Assembly (NCBI RefSeq): GCF_009708175.1
Contig: NZ_WMBB01000001.1
Span: forward strand, 1 to 64,000
Source: Nocardia aurantiaca
Lineage (GTDB): Bacteria > Actinomycetota > Actinomycetes > Mycobacteriales > Mycobacteriaceae
Reading direction: 5' to 3'
DNA: 64,000 nucleotides
The notes under the pieces are model-generated. The model was not told where the DNA came from. It worked only from the letters and a program-made list of their open reading frames with translations, and did no database searches. This document shows positions 1 through 9,859 of the stretch, in pieces. Positions within the stretch are counted from its first letter, which is position 1; each line of letters starts with the position of its first letter. The position numbers and the translations under genes are program-made.

Positions 1-1062
<1,062 letters not shown>

Positions 1063-2232
1063 TTACACCATCGTGTCGGTGATCGGCAGACCGAAGGCGT
1101 GCGTGCCGAACATGGCGTAGGCGCGCTCCGGATCCTGCGAGGCGTGCACGCGTCCGGCGTGCGCGTCACGCCAGAACCGCTGCAGCGGGGTGCCTTCCAC
1201 GAGCGCGGTGGCGCCGGAGGCCTCGAACAGGCGGTCGATGGAGGCGATCACGCGGCCGGTGGCGCGCACCTGGTCGCGGCGAGCGGCAACCCGCAGGTCG
1301 AAAGGAACTTCCTTGTCCGCCAGGATGTACGCGTATTCCTCGGCGATATTGCCAGACAGCTGACGCCACGCGGCGTCGATGTCACTGGCGGCCTCGGCGA
1401 TGCGCACCTTGCCGAACGGGTCGTCCTTGGCCTTCTCGCCCGCGTAGGCGGCGCGCACGCGCTTGCCCTGATGCTCGACGTGAGCCTCGTAGGCGCCATA
1501 GCCCATGCCGATGATCGGCGTGGTGATGGTCGCGGGGTGGATGCTCCCCCACGGCATCTTGTACAGCGGGTCGGTATTCTGCTCCAGGCCAGGCGATTTC
1601 AGGTCGCCCATGGTCTTCATGCTGAGGAAACGGTGCCGGGGTACGTACACATTCTCGACCACGACGGTGTTGGAGCCGGTGCCGCGCAGGCCGACCACAT
1701 GCCACACGTCGTTGATCTTGTACTCGCTCCGGGGGATCAGGAACGAGCCGAAGTCGACCGGCTTGCCGTTCTTGATGACCGGGCCGCCGACGAACACCCA
1801 GTCGGCGTGGTCGCAGCCGGAGGACCAGGCCCACGAACCGTTGACGATGTAGCCCTCGCCGTCGTCGGTCACCACACCCGCGCCCATCGGGGCGTAGGAG
1901 GAGGAGATCCGGACCTCGGGGTCGTTGCCCCACACCTCTTCCTGCGCGCGCTGGTCGAACAACGCCAGGTGCCAGTTGTGGATGCCGAGGATGCCGGCGC
2001 ACCAGCCGGTCGAGCCGCACGCGCTGGCGATCTTGCGGACGGTGTCGTAGAAGATCACCGGATCCGCGGCGTAGCCACCCCACTGCTTGGGCTGCACGAG
2101 CTTGAAGAAGCCGGTCGCCTGCAGATCCTTGACGGTCTGGTCGGGAAGGCGGCGCAGATCCTCGGTCTCCTGGGCCCGCTCACGCAGGGTGGGCAGCAGC
2201 GCCTCGACCCGCTCAACTACTTCTTGCGTCAT
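1063..2232 (-). CDS. hsaA: HsaA, 3-HSA 4-hydroxylase, oxygenase component
   Basis: A 389-residue flavin-dependent monooxygenase with the acyl-CoA dehydrogenase fold (group D, two-component). It hydroxylates the phenol 3-HSA to the catechol 3,4-DHSA, using reduced flavin from the reductase HsaB, which is not in this window. The N-terminal helical domain begins MTQEVVERVEALLPTLRERA. The CGSTGWCAGILGIHNWHL segment (about 73-90) and the C-terminal FEASGATALVEGTPLQRFWR region (about 340-359) are typical of HsaA/HpaB-like enzymes. It is the first gene of hsaA-hsaD-hsaC and diverges from kshA across a 199-bp spacer holding two KstR-type boxes. Confidence 0.94.
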   Translation of the reverse strand: MTQEVVERVEALLPTLRERAQETEDLRRLPDQTVKDLQATGFFKLVQPKQWGGYAADPVIFYDTVRKIASACGSTGWCAGILGIHNWHLALFDQRAQEEVWGNDPEVRISSSYAPMGAGVVTDDGEGYIVNGSWAWSSGCDHADWVFVGGPVIKNGKPVDFGSFLIPRSEYKINDVWHVVGLRGTGSNTVVVENVYVPRHRFLSMKTMGDLKSPGLEQNTDPLYKMPWGSIHPATITTPIIGMGYGAYEAHVEHQGKRVRAAYAGEKAKDDPFGKVRIAEAASDIDAAWRQLSGNIAEEYAYILADKEVPFDLRVAARRDQVRATGRVIASIDRLFEASGATALVEGTPLQRFWRDAHAGRVHASQDPERAYAMFGTHAFGLPITDTMV

Positions 2233-2292
2233 CTCGCCAGTTGCTCCTGCCTGGTGCTGGTACGGGAAGCGGTCTTCGTTTGTCCCTGAGAG

Positions 2293-2306
2293 TAGAACAC
2301 GTTCTT
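2293..2306. promoter_or_regulatory. KstR box (hsaA side)
   Basis: TAGAACACGTTCTT matches the KstR operator core AACnnGTT with TAG/CTT flanks. It lies about 60 bp upstream of the hsaA start, so a KstR-type repressor probably controls the hsa operon from here. Confidence 0.8.
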
Positions 2307-2394
2307 ATTCCTGTCGAGAACGCGCTACAAGCGCAGCTCAGAGCGCCCCCATCCAGGTAGTGGGACCTATCGCTGGCCAACCGTCGGCCAATTT

Positions 2395-2408
2395 TGTAAC
2401 GTGTTCTA
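2395..2408. promoter_or_regulatory. KstR box (kshA side)
   Basis: TGTAACGTGTTCTA has the KstR core AACnnGTT and lies 23 bp upstream of the kshA start. Two boxes about 100 bp apart suggest that each divergent promoter has its own operator. Confidence 0.8.
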
Positions 2409-2431
2409 GTACATCCATAGGAGGATCAACG

Positions 2432-3658
2432 ATGGCGACAACCCCCCAAGGGCCCCGCGGGAAGGTCCGCGAGATCGACGTGGGCTCCATGCCCACCCGC
2501 TACGCCCGGGGCTGGCATTGCCTGGGCCTTGCCAAGGACTTCAGGGACGGCAAGCCGCACGCGGTCAATGTATTCGGCACCAAGCTGGTTGTCTTCATGA
2601 ACAGCCAGAACGAGCTGAAGGTGCTGGACTCCTACTGCCGCCACCTGGGCGGAGACCTCTCCATGGGTGAGGTGAAGGGCGACTCCATCGCGTGCCCGTT
2701 CCACGACTGGCGCTGGGGCGGCGACGGCAAGTGCACCGGCATCCCCTACGCGCGGCGCGTGCCCCCACTGGCCCGCACCCGCTCGTGGATCACGCTCGAA
2801 CGCAACGGCCAGCTGTTCGTCTGGCACGACCATGAGGGCAACCCGCCGCCGGACGAGGTGACCATCCCCTACATCGAGGGTCCCTTCACCAACGCGGACG
2901 GCACCGGGTCGGAGACGCTCAATGACGGCTGGACCGAGTGGACCTGGCACTCGCTGCTGATCGAGGGCTCCAACTGCCGCGAGATCATCGACAACGTCGT
3001 GGATATGGCGCACTTCTTCTATATCCACTACGCCTTCCCCACGTACTTCAAGAACGTGCTCGAGGGCCACGTCGCCACCCAGTACCTGGAGACCAAGGGC
3101 CGCCCCGACATCGGCCAGGCCGCCGAGGCGGGCATCGACGTGCTGCTCAAGTCCGAGGCGTCGTACTTCGGGCCGTCGTACATGATCAACCCGCTGCTCA
3201 ATATCTACAGCGGCTTCGAGGTCAAGACGGTCCTCATCAACTGCCACTACCCGGTCAGTCAGAACTCCTTCGTGCTGCAGTGGGGCGTCTCGCTGGAGAA
3301 GCCGAAGGGGCTGCCGGAGGAACAGGCCCAGGCGTTCGCCGCCAAGATGACCGAGGGCGTGTCCGAGGGCTTCCTGCAGGACGTCGAGATCTGGAAGCAC
3401 AAGTCCAAGATCGACAACCCGCTGCTGACCGAGGAGGACGGCCCGGTCTACCAGCTGCGCCGCTGGTACGACCAGTTCTACGTGGACGTCGCCGATATCG
3501 ACCCGAAGTCGGTGCAGCGCTTCGAATTCGAGATCGACACGTCCAAGGCCATCGAGTCCTGGACCGCCGAGGTCGAGGAGAATCTGCGCAGGAAGCGGGA
3601 AGACAAGGAGGCGGAGGCCGCCGCGGCCGACTCCGCTCCGGAGGAGGCTGGAGTCTGA
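2432..3658 (+). CDS. kshA: KshA, 3-ketosteroid 9-alpha-hydroxylase, oxygenase component
   Basis: A 408-residue Rieske non-heme iron oxygenase. With the reductase KshB (not in this window) it 9-alpha-hydroxylates 3-ketosteroids, which triggers ring B opening. The Rieske [2Fe-2S] ligands are Cys69-x-His71 and Cys88-x2-His91. The mononuclear iron site is marked by DNVVDMAHFFYIH, with His194 and His199. The start is ATG 2432, backed by a perfect AGGAGG at 2419-2424 with 7-nt spacing. The open frame runs further upstream but crosses the KstR box. The C-terminus ends in a charged Glu/Ala-rich tail. The stop overlaps the next gene (ATGA). Confidence 0.95.
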   Translation: MATTPQGPRGKVREIDVGSMPTRYARGWHCLGLAKDFRDGKPHAVNVFGTKLVVFMNSQNELKVLDSYCRHLGGDLSMGEVKGDSIACPFHDWRWGGDGKCTGIPYARRVPPLARTRSWITLERNGQLFVWHDHEGNPPPDEVTIPYIEGPFTNADGTGSETLNDGWTEWTWHSLLIEGSNCREIIDNVVDMAHFFYIHYAFPTYFKNVLEGHVATQYLETKGRPDIGQAAEAGIDVLLKSEASYFGPSYMINPLLNIYSGFEVKTVLINCHYPVSQNSFVLQWGVSLEKPKGLPEEQAQAFAAKMTEGVSEGFLQDVEIWKHKSKIDNPLLTEEDGPVYQLRRWYDQFYVDVADIDPKSVQRFEFEIDTSKAIESWTAEVEENLRRKREDKEAEAAAADSAPEEAGV

Positions 3659-3987
3659 TGACCAGCTGGGCGAAGGCACCGGATTTCGCGGACCGTCCGG
3701 AACGGCGTGAGCAGGTGCGCGCCCAGACGGTCCTCGACAAAGAGCACTACATGGAAGCGGGCATGACACCGATCACGTGTCAGTCCTGCGGCACCGAAGT
3801 GCTGGTGCGCAAGCACTCGAGCAACCAGAAGACCGTGCAGTGGCGGACCAATCCGGCCGACCACTGCCCGGTGTTCCGCAAGCTGGCGGAGGCGGGGCCG
3901 GTCTTCGGCAAACCCGACTCATGCCCCAGCCTCGAGAAGACCATCGACCACGCGGTCGCCGAGGGAATTCTCGAAGTCGATCGCTGA
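3658..3987 (+). CDS. Small conserved partner of KshA (Rv3527-like)
   Basis: A 109-residue protein of unknown function, translationally coupled to kshA through an ATGA overlap. In M. tuberculosis a protein of this kind (Rv3527) also sits beside kshA. It holds CQSCG (about 41-45) plus later cysteines in DHCPVFRK and DSCPSLEK, so it may bind a metal. No enzyme motif is recognised. Its fixed place beside kshA suggests a role in oxygenase assembly or steroid handling, which is inference. Confidence 0.75.
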   Translation: MTSWAKAPDFADRPERREQVRAQTVLDKEHYMEAGMTPITCQSCGTEVLVRKHSSNQKTVQWRTNPADHCPVFRKLAEAGPVFGKPDSCPSLEKTIDHAVAEGILEVDR

Positions 3988-4073
3988 GGGCGGTCGAAAC
4001 ACCGACTTCCGCCGGCCACGTGCCCGCCGCGCACAGCGCGACCGGCACGAGATGCGAAGAGCGCGGACGCGGC

Positions 4074-4484
4074 TCAGCTGAGCCGGAAGTCGGCGAAATC
4101 GAAACCGGGGGAGACCACGCAGCTCACCAGGCTGTAGTGATCGCCCGCCGGTCGGGCGGACTGGGAAATCCCGCCGGGGACCACCGCCTGGGGGCGCTGC
4201 CCCTGCTCGACATCGGGTCCGAGGACGATCTCCTCACCCCCGATGTTCAGCAGCAGGGGCCCACCCCGATGCCAGAACCAGATCTCGTCCGACATCACCG
4301 TGTGCGGCGCGGACTTCTCACCCGGCAGCAGCAGGAAATAGATGGCCGTGGCGCTCGCGCGCGGGCCCGCGTAGCCTTCCGGCTCGAATTCGACACCGCT
4401 GCGCCAGGTCTCTCGATACCAGCCGCCCTCAGGATGCGGCTCCATATCCAGTTCAGCGGCCAGCTTCGGACGGTCGTCGCTCAT
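4074..4484 (-). CDS. Cupin family protein (DUF985 type)
   Basis: A 136-residue single-domain cupin resembling the DUF985/cupin_5 family. Visible landmarks are EPHPEGGWYRETWR near the start, ATAIYFLLLPGEKSAPHTV, and EIWFWHRGGPL, which give the beta-barrel and candidate metal ligands. The substrate is unknown; some relatives act on sugars. The start ATG 4484 was chosen over an in-frame codon at 4604, because the extra N-terminus is Arg/Pro-rich and unlike the family. It is convergent with the Rv3527-like gene (86-bp gap) and is not part of the steroid operons. Confidence 0.75.
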   Translation of the reverse strand: MSDDRPKLAAELDMEPHPEGGWYRETWRSGVEFEPEGYAGPRASATAIYFLLLPGEKSAPHTVMSDEIWFWHRGGPLLLNIGGEEIVLGPDVEQGQRPQAVVPGGISQSARPAGDHYSLVSCVVSPGFDFADFRLS

Positions 4485-4563
4485 GGGATCACTGTATTGC
4501 CGGGCGCGTACGGGCGCGGCGCGGTGCGAGCGTGTCCCGGTGGCGGTCAGCGCCCGCGCCGTC

Positions 4564-5622
4564 TCAGGCGGCGGTGATTGTCCACGTGATGCCATGGGGC
4601 GCAAGCGAGTTCAGGAAATCCGCGGCGTCGAACGCTTCGGACGGGGCGAGCGCGCCCGCTTTCGTGCCACCGCGGGCGAGCCGCGCCGCCGCTTCGACCG
4701 CGAGGAGGCCGGAGTCCCGGTAGGAGTCGACGCCGCTGACCACGCCGCGCAGCCCGCGGCCGTCCGCTCCGGTGGCGTCCACCACCATGTCGTAGCGCAG
4801 ATCCGAAGCGGCGCTGGGCTTTTCCGGCAGACCGGCGACCAGTTCGGGGGTCAGGCCGGTGATGGTCGAGCGGAACACGCTGTCGACGGCGCCGGTGACG
4901 GCGGCGGCATCGGTGTGGCGCGGAATGGTGAGCACGGCCGGGAAGGCGAACTTGGCCACCTCGGTCGGCTCGGTGTCTCCGGGGTACAGCATGGGCGCCG
5001 GATCCACCGGTCCGGTGCGGAACTCGCCCTCGACGTAGTGCCAGCCGCCCGCTCGGAACCAATCAAGGCTGGCCAGTATGGTTTTCGCACTGCCGCGCGA
5101 GCCGTCGCCGCCGCTGCGGCTGTGGTGGCTGATCACGAAGCCGACCGGTCCGGTGAGGCGCTCGGCGAGAAGATCGGCGAGCAGATCGGCGGGCAGATTG
5201 CTGTCGGTCACCGCGGAAAGTACCGTCACCCCGGCCCGCTCGGCGCGCGGGCCGTACTCGTCGAGGACCCGGCGGAGGAACAACTGCTCGCCCGAGATAT
5301 CCACGTAGTGCGCGCCCGCGTCGATGGCGGCGGCCAGGATGGGCTCGCCGATGTCCACATAACCGGGCAGGCTGCTGATCACCACGTCCGCACCGGTGAA
5401 CGCCGCGACCAGGGCCGCGTCATCCTCCGCCGCGGCGATCCGGATCTCGGCGTCCGGCAGGTGCGCCGCGACCGCGGCGTCGCGCAGCCGATCGACATTG
5501 CGGCCCGCCAGGATCGGGGTCAGGCCGCGACGGTGCAGTTCGGACAGGATGTAGCCGCCGGTGTGGCCGCTGGCTCCGTAGACCGCGATAGTGGCGGGCC
5601 GGACGTTCTCGTTCTTTGTCAT
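4564..5622 (-). CDS. Saccharopine dehydrogenase-like NAD(P)-binding reductase
   Basis: A 352-residue protein with an N-terminal Rossmann motif, IAVYGASGHTGGYILSEL (about 12-29), followed by LAGRN, as in the saccharopine dehydrogenase-like / trans-acting enoyl reductase family. Relatives in actinomycetes are predicted membrane-linked oxidoreductases. The exact substrate cannot be told. It diverges from the AraC-type regulator at 5699 with a 76-bp spacer, which makes it the obvious candidate target of that regulator. Confidence 0.75.
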   Translation of the reverse strand: MTKNENVRPATIAVYGASGHTGGYILSELHRRGLTPILAGRNVDRLRDAAVAAHLPDAEIRIAAAEDDAALVAAFTGADVVISSLPGYVDIGEPILAAAIDAGAHYVDISGEQLFLRRVLDEYGPRAERAGVTVLSAVTDSNLPADLLADLLAERLTGPVGFVISHHSRSGGDGSRGSAKTILASLDWFRAGGWHYVEGEFRTGPVDPAPMLYPGDTEPTEVAKFAFPAVLTIPRHTDAAAVTGAVDSVFRSTITGLTPELVAGLPEKPSAASDLRYDMVVDATGADGRGLRGVVSGVDSYRDSGLLAVEAAARLARGGTKAGALAPSEAFDAADFLNSLAPHGITWTITAA

Positions 5623-5645
5623 GCCTTCGAACTTATTCGGATAGG

Positions 5646-5703
5646 GTGAGCGTATTAATGGCTGATTTACTCACTTCTATGCTCAAAACACTCATAAGGT
5701 GAG
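5646..5703. promoter_or_regulatory. Candidate operator in the divergent reductase/AraC spacer
   Basis: Two copies of GGTGAGC occur about 53 bp apart (starting at 5645 and 5698), with CTCAC in inverted orientation between them (5670-5674). The arrangement suits a dimeric AraC regulator, but the repeats are short and could be chance. Confidence 0.3.
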
Positions 5704-6634
5704 CTGTATAGTCCGATTTGTGGACATCCTCAGCGAGACCATCGGCGCCATCCGTACCGGCCGGCCGGCCTCCGGGCTCTTCATCCGGCACGCGCCGTGG
5801 GGCCGCCGCTATCCGAAAGTGCCGGGCGCGGGTTTTCATGTGGTGCTTCAGGGTTCGTGCTGGCTGCTGCCGCCGGGCGGGGAGCCGGTCGCACTGGGAG
5901 CCGGTGACGTGCTGTTCATGCCGCGCGGGGAGGACCACGATCTGGTCGACGCGCTGGGGACGCCGATCAGCGAGATCGCGGAGCCGGGGGAGCCACGCGA
6001 GATCGTCGGTCCGGGCGCGCGGACCGCGCTGGTGTGCGGTGCGTACGAACTCGGACGACACCGCGGCCACCCCCTGCTCGACGACCTGCCGGAGTTCATC
6101 CATCTTCCGGCCCGGCCCGGCCGGCATCCGGCGCTGCGGTCCGCGGTCGACCTGCTCGCCGCGGAGACCGCCGAACCCCGGCCGGGCACCGACGCCGCCA
6201 TCCCCGCGCTGCTCGACACCCTGCTGCTGTTCATGCTGCGCGCCTGGTTCGACGAACAGTCCACCGCGCCGACCGGCTGGGCCGGAGCCTTCGGCGACCC
6301 CGCGGTCTCCGAGGCCTTGCGTGCGATTCATGCTGCGCCGCAACGGGCTTGGACGGTCCCGGAGCTGAGCGCGGTCGCGGGCGTCAGCCGTGCCACCCTG
6401 GCCCGTCGCTTCCTCGCCACGGTCGGGGAGCCGCCGCTGTCATACCTGACCCGCTGGCGCATGCTCACCGCGGCGCGGCTGCTGCGCGAGACCGACATCC
6501 CACTGGCGAGCGTGGCCCGGAAGGTCGGCTATCAAAGCGAATTCGCCTTCGCCAAGGCCTTCAAGCGCCAGTACGGCTCGGCCCCCGGCCGCTATCGGCG
6601 CGCCGATGAACAGCTCGCCGACCTGGCGGTGTAA
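5699..6634 (+). CDS. AraC-family transcriptional regulator with N-terminal cupin
   Basis: Up to 311 residues: an N-terminal cupin_6-type sensor domain (VVLQGSCWLLPPGG, then LGAGDVLFMPRGEDHDLVD) and a C-terminal double helix-turn-helix of the AraC/XylS type. The first HTH is VPELSAVAGVSRATLARRF. The second is PLASVARKVGYQSEFAFAKA, followed by FKRQYGSAPGRYR. The start could be GTG 5699 or GTG 5720; the latter gives the more usual beginning MDILSETI, but neither has a clear ribosome site. It probably regulates the divergent reductase. Confidence 0.85.
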   Translation: MSCIVRFVDILSETIGAIRTGRPASGLFIRHAPWGRRYPKVPGAGFHVVLQGSCWLLPPGGEPVALGAGDVLFMPRGEDHDLVDALGTPISEIAEPGEPREIVGPGARTALVCGAYELGRHRGHPLLDDLPEFIHLPARPGRHPALRSAVDLLAAETAEPRPGTDAAIPALLDTLLLFMLRAWFDEQSTAPTGWAGAFGDPAVSEALRAIHAAPQRAWTVPELSAVAGVSRATLARRFLATVGEPPLSYLTRWRMLTAARLLRETDIPLASVARKVGYQSEFAFAKAFKRQYGSAPGRYRRADEQLADLAV

Positions 6635-6636
6635 AA

Positions 6637-6657
6637 CGAACCCGGTCGGCGGGTTCG
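6637..6657 (+). terminator. Hairpin after the AraC gene
   Basis: CGAACCCG (6637-6644) pairs perfectly with CGGGTTCG (6650-6657) across a 5-nt loop, 3 bp after the AraC-gene stop. There is no T-run, so termination is only probable. Confidence 0.4.
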
Positions 6658-6673
6658 GCCTAGGCTGGACAGC

Positions 6674-7411
6674 GTGACGGACTGGCGTGCACGCAAGGGA
6701 CCGATCGGGGTGCTCACGGGGGCGGGGATTTCGACGGACTCCGGGATTCCGGATTTCCGTGGGCCGCGCGGGGTGTGGACCGAGGATCCGATCGCGGAAC
6801 TGCTGTCGACGTATCAGAACTATGTGGCCGACCCGGAACTGCGGACACGAGCCTGGCTGGCGCGCCGGGACAATCCGGCCTGGCACGCGACGCCCAACAG
6901 CGCGCACCAGGCCCTGGTCCGGCTGGCCGCGTCGGGACGGCCCGTCGGCATCATCACCCAGAACATCGACAGGCTGCACCAGCGCGCCGGGTCGGACACC
7001 GTGGTGGAGATCCACGGCAATATGTTCGAAGTCGTCTGCATCGACTGCGATTTCACCGATTCCATGGCCGCCACGCTGGAGCGCGTGGCGGCGGGCGAAC
7101 CGGATCCGGCCTGCCCGGACTGCGGCGGCATCCTGAAGGCGGCCACCGTCATGTTCGGCCAGCAACTCGACGGCGCCGCCATCCGCGCCGCGGTGCAGAT
7201 CGCCGAGAATGCCGAAATCTTTCTGGCCGTGGGCAGTTCGCTCCAGGTCGAGCCCGCCGCGTCCATGTGCGCGGTGGCCGTGGACGCGGGGGCCGACCTT
7301 GTCATCGTGAACGACGAGCCGACCCCCTACGACGACTACGCCGCCGAGATCGTGCGCGACCCGATCGGGGCGGCGCTGCCCCGGCTGGTGTCGGAGATCC
7401 TGGGGGACTGA
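6674..7411 (+). CDS. NAD-dependent protein deacylase of the Sir2 family
   Basis: A 245-residue sirtuin that removes acyl groups from lysines using NAD. The motifs are complete: GAGIS (16-20) and IPDFRG (25-30) for NAD binding, QNID (96-99), the catalytic His114 in EIHGNMF, and four zinc cysteines (Cys122, Cys125, Cys147, Cys150). The start is GTG 6674. A TAGGCT -10-like hexamer ends 7 nt before it, so the transcript may be leaderless. Deacylation of acyl-CoA ligases is a known sirtuin role, so action on nearby FadD enzymes is possible but is inference. Confidence 0.93.
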   Translation: MTDWRARKGPIGVLTGAGISTDSGIPDFRGPRGVWTEDPIAELLSTYQNYVADPELRTRAWLARRDNPAWHATPNSAHQALVRLAASGRPVGIITQNIDRLHQRAGSDTVVEIHGNMFEVVCIDCDFTDSMAATLERVAAGEPDPACPDCGGILKAATVMFGQQLDGAAIRAAVQIAENAEIFLAVGSSLQVEPAASMCAVAVDAGADLVIVNDEPTPYDDYAAEIVRDPIGAALPRLVSEILGD

Positions 7412-7416
7412 GGGTT

Positions 7417-8169
7417 TCAGCTGAAGGGCGTCTTGGGTCGCGGCATCATCTCGCCGTCCACCCAGATGTCGACCTTCTCGTTGTAGAACGACGCGAGCCC
7501 GGCGATCTTCTGGCTCTCCGGCAGCGGGGTGCGGTAGATCCACACCAGGTCCGGGTAGCTGGTCTCACCCAGCTGGACATTCCAGTATTCGGCGTGGCCC
7601 TTGTAGGGGCACGAGGTCCTGGTCGCCGACGGCCGCAGCAGATCCATGCGGATATCGGTGAGCGGCAGGTAGTAGCGGGCGGGCAGCCCGGTCTCGAACA
7701 GGATGCGCGGGGTGTGCGAGTCGGCCAGGGTCTCGCCGTCCAGCTCGACCCGGATGTGGCGGGAGCTGGCCAGGATGTCCACGCGGGTGTAGGGGTCGCG
7801 CGGGTGGACGTAGATGGGCTCGTCCTCCTCGAACCACTCGTCCATGGCGTGGAAGTCCAGCTTCACCAGGTCGCGCAGTTCCGGAATCGGGGAGTCGAGG
7901 TGGCGCACGGCCGCGCCCCCCGCGGTGGTGCCATCGGCCACCACATCGAATTCGGTGCCCTCTCCGCGGCTGGGCGAGGGGCGGGTCCTGCCGTTGGGTT
8001 CCAGCTTCACCCGCAGATCGGCGACCGGCAGATAGTAGGTGGGGTAGTGGGGTCCCTCCCACACCAGCGTCGGATGGACGGTGTCGGCGGCCAGGTGACC
8101 GCCCAGATAGGCGCGCACCCGTTTGGCGCTCGGCTCGACGCGCACCCGGCCACGCTGTGTCTCGGTCAT
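7417..8169 (-). CDS. Tandem DUF427 domain protein
   Basis: A 250-residue protein made of two DUF427 domains. The first (about 5-110) carries LVWEGPHYPTYYLPVADL, and the second (about 130-240) carries ILFETGLPARYYLPLTDI and SCPYKGHAEYW. The paired YYLP motifs show internal duplication. The biochemical role of the family is unknown. The start ATG 8169 was chosen because it begins the conserved domain; a GGGAGG lies almost against it, and an ATG at 8190 is the alternative. It is convergent with the sirtuin gene, 5 bp apart. Confidence 0.78.
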   Translation of the reverse strand: MTETQRGRVRVEPSAKRVRAYLGGHLAADTVHPTLVWEGPHYPTYYLPVADLRVKLEPNGRTRPSPSRGEGTEFDVVADGTTAGGAAVRHLDSPIPELRDLVKLDFHAMDEWFEEDEPIYVHPRDPYTRVDILASSRHIRVELDGETLADSHTPRILFETGLPARYYLPLTDIRMDLLRPSATRTSCPYKGHAEYWNVQLGETSYPDLVWIYRTPLPESQKIAGLASFYNEKVDIWVDGEMMPRPKTPFS

Positions 8170-8332
8170 ACCTCCCGACGGTACGCCCATGGGTAAACCC
8201 CTGTCGGGGACCAGGATTCGCGTATCGGCGGCATATCCGAAAACGCGCGGCGGATCGGCGATTTTCCCGGCCTGACCAGGCTCGATATGGTGTTCGGGCA
8301 AAACTCGAGCAACACAAGAAGGTGGCGGTCAG

Positions 8333-9754
8333 ATGTCGGAACCCGGCAGTGCCCAGCTGACGGAACCGGGCAACGTCGAGCCCCAGGGATTGCGCACCGG
8401 ACTCCGCCGCCGGCACATGACGATGATCGCCATCGGCGGCGCGATCGGCGCGGGCCTGTTCGTGGGCAGCGGCTCGGTCATCCAGACCGCCGGCCCAGCC
8501 GCAGTCCTGTCCTATGCGGGCGCTGGACTGGTCGTGCTGTGCGTGCTGCGCGCACTCGGCGAAATGGTGGTCGCCCGCCCGGTCGCCGGATCCATGGGCG
8601 GGTACGCGCGCATGGCCATGGGACCGTTCGCGGGATTCACCGTGGGCTGGGTGTACTGGTACCTCTATGTCATCCTGGTCGGCGCCGAGGCGGTCGCGGG
8701 CGCTGCCATCCTCGGCAGCTGGATCGACCTCGACCAGTGGATCCTGTCCGCCGGGCTGCTGATCGTCATGACCGCGGTCAACCTGGTGTCGGTGCGGTCC
8801 TTCGGCGAGTTCGAGTTCTGGTTCGCCTCCATCAAGGTGGTGGCGATCGTGGCATTCCTGGCCGTCGGACTGGCCTGGGTATTCGGGCTGTGGCCGGGCG
8901 CGGAGGCGGGCTTCGCCAATCTGACCCAGCACAGCGGGTTCGCGCCCCATGGTCTCGGCGGCGTCTTCTCGGCCATCGTGGTCGTGATGTTCGCCTTCGG
9001 CGGCACCGAGATCGTGACCGTGGCGGCCGCGGAATCCGAGGAGCCGGGCCCGGCGGTGGCCCGCGCCACCAACAATGTGCTGTGGCGGGTCGGCCTGTTC
9101 TACGTGGCCTCGATCTTCCTGGTGGTGACGATCCTGCCGTGGAACGACGCCAAGGTGCTGAAGAGCCCGTTCGTGAGCGCGCTCGAGCACATCGGGATTC
9201 CGGCGGCGGGCGCCATCATGCAGGTCGTCATCCTGACCGCGGTGCTGTCGGTGCTGAACTCGGCCATCTACGTGTCGTCGCGGATGCTCTACGTGCTCAC
9301 CCGCGACGGCGACGCCCCCGCCTCCCTGGTGAAGCTGAACAAGCGCGGCGTCCCCGCCCGGGCCGTGCTGCTGGGCACGGTCGCCGCGTGGGGCGCGGTC
9401 ATCGCCTCCTATGTGTCCCCGGACAAGGTCTTCACCTTCCTGGTGAACTCCATCGGCGTGGTGCTGGCCTTCGTGTACGTCGCGATCATGCTCTCCCAGT
9501 TGCGCCTTCGCGCCCGCCTGCGCCGCGAAGACCCCTCGGCCCTCACCTACCGCATGTGGGGCTACCCCTACATCAGCTGGGCTGTCGTGGTCGCCATCCT
9601 CGCCGTCTTCGTGGCCATGGCCCGCAACCCCGACCAGCGCAACCAGCTCTTCGCCTCCGCCATCAGCCTGCTGGTGGTCATGGCGATCTACCCCCTGCGC
9701 GCCAAATTCGGCCGAAAGAAGCCGGTGCGCGAGGTCGAGGTACTCCACCATTGA
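8333..9754 (+). CDS. Amino-acid permease (APC superfamily)
   Basis: A 473-residue integral membrane protein with about 12 hydrophobic segments, of the amino-acid/proton symporter family. The N-terminal signature is RRHMTMIAIGGAIGAGLFVG, with the glycine-rich first helix that binds the amino-acid backbone. A later segment reads FAFGGTEIVTVAAAESE, typical of the AAT/GABA-permease subgroup. The substrate is not determinable. ATG 8333 follows AAGGTGG at about 8-nt spacing. It appears to be transcribed alone. Confidence 0.88.
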   Translation: MSEPGSAQLTEPGNVEPQGLRTGLRRRHMTMIAIGGAIGAGLFVGSGSVIQTAGPAAVLSYAGAGLVVLCVLRALGEMVVARPVAGSMGGYARMAMGPFAGFTVGWVYWYLYVILVGAEAVAGAAILGSWIDLDQWILSAGLLIVMTAVNLVSVRSFGEFEFWFASIKVVAIVAFLAVGLAWVFGLWPGAEAGFANLTQHSGFAPHGLGGVFSAIVVVMFAFGGTEIVTVAAAESEEPGPAVARATNNVLWRVGLFYVASIFLVVTILPWNDAKVLKSPFVSALEHIGIPAAGAIMQVVILTAVLSVLNSAIYVSSRMLYVLTRDGDAPASLVKLNKRGVPARAVLLGTVAAWGAVIASYVSPDKVFTFLVNSIGVVLAFVYVAIMLSQLRLRARLRREDPSALTYRMWGYPYISWAVVVAILAVFVAMARNPDQRNQLFASAISLLVVMAIYPLRAKFGRKKPVREVEVLHH

Positions 9755-9859
9755 CCAAAATCCCTTGCGCCACAACGATTCTCGCGAAAATCGGGCGATT
9801 TCGGTCGAGATGGCCGGTTCTCAGACATGCATTCGAGAACCTGCTTTACCGTCTCGCTC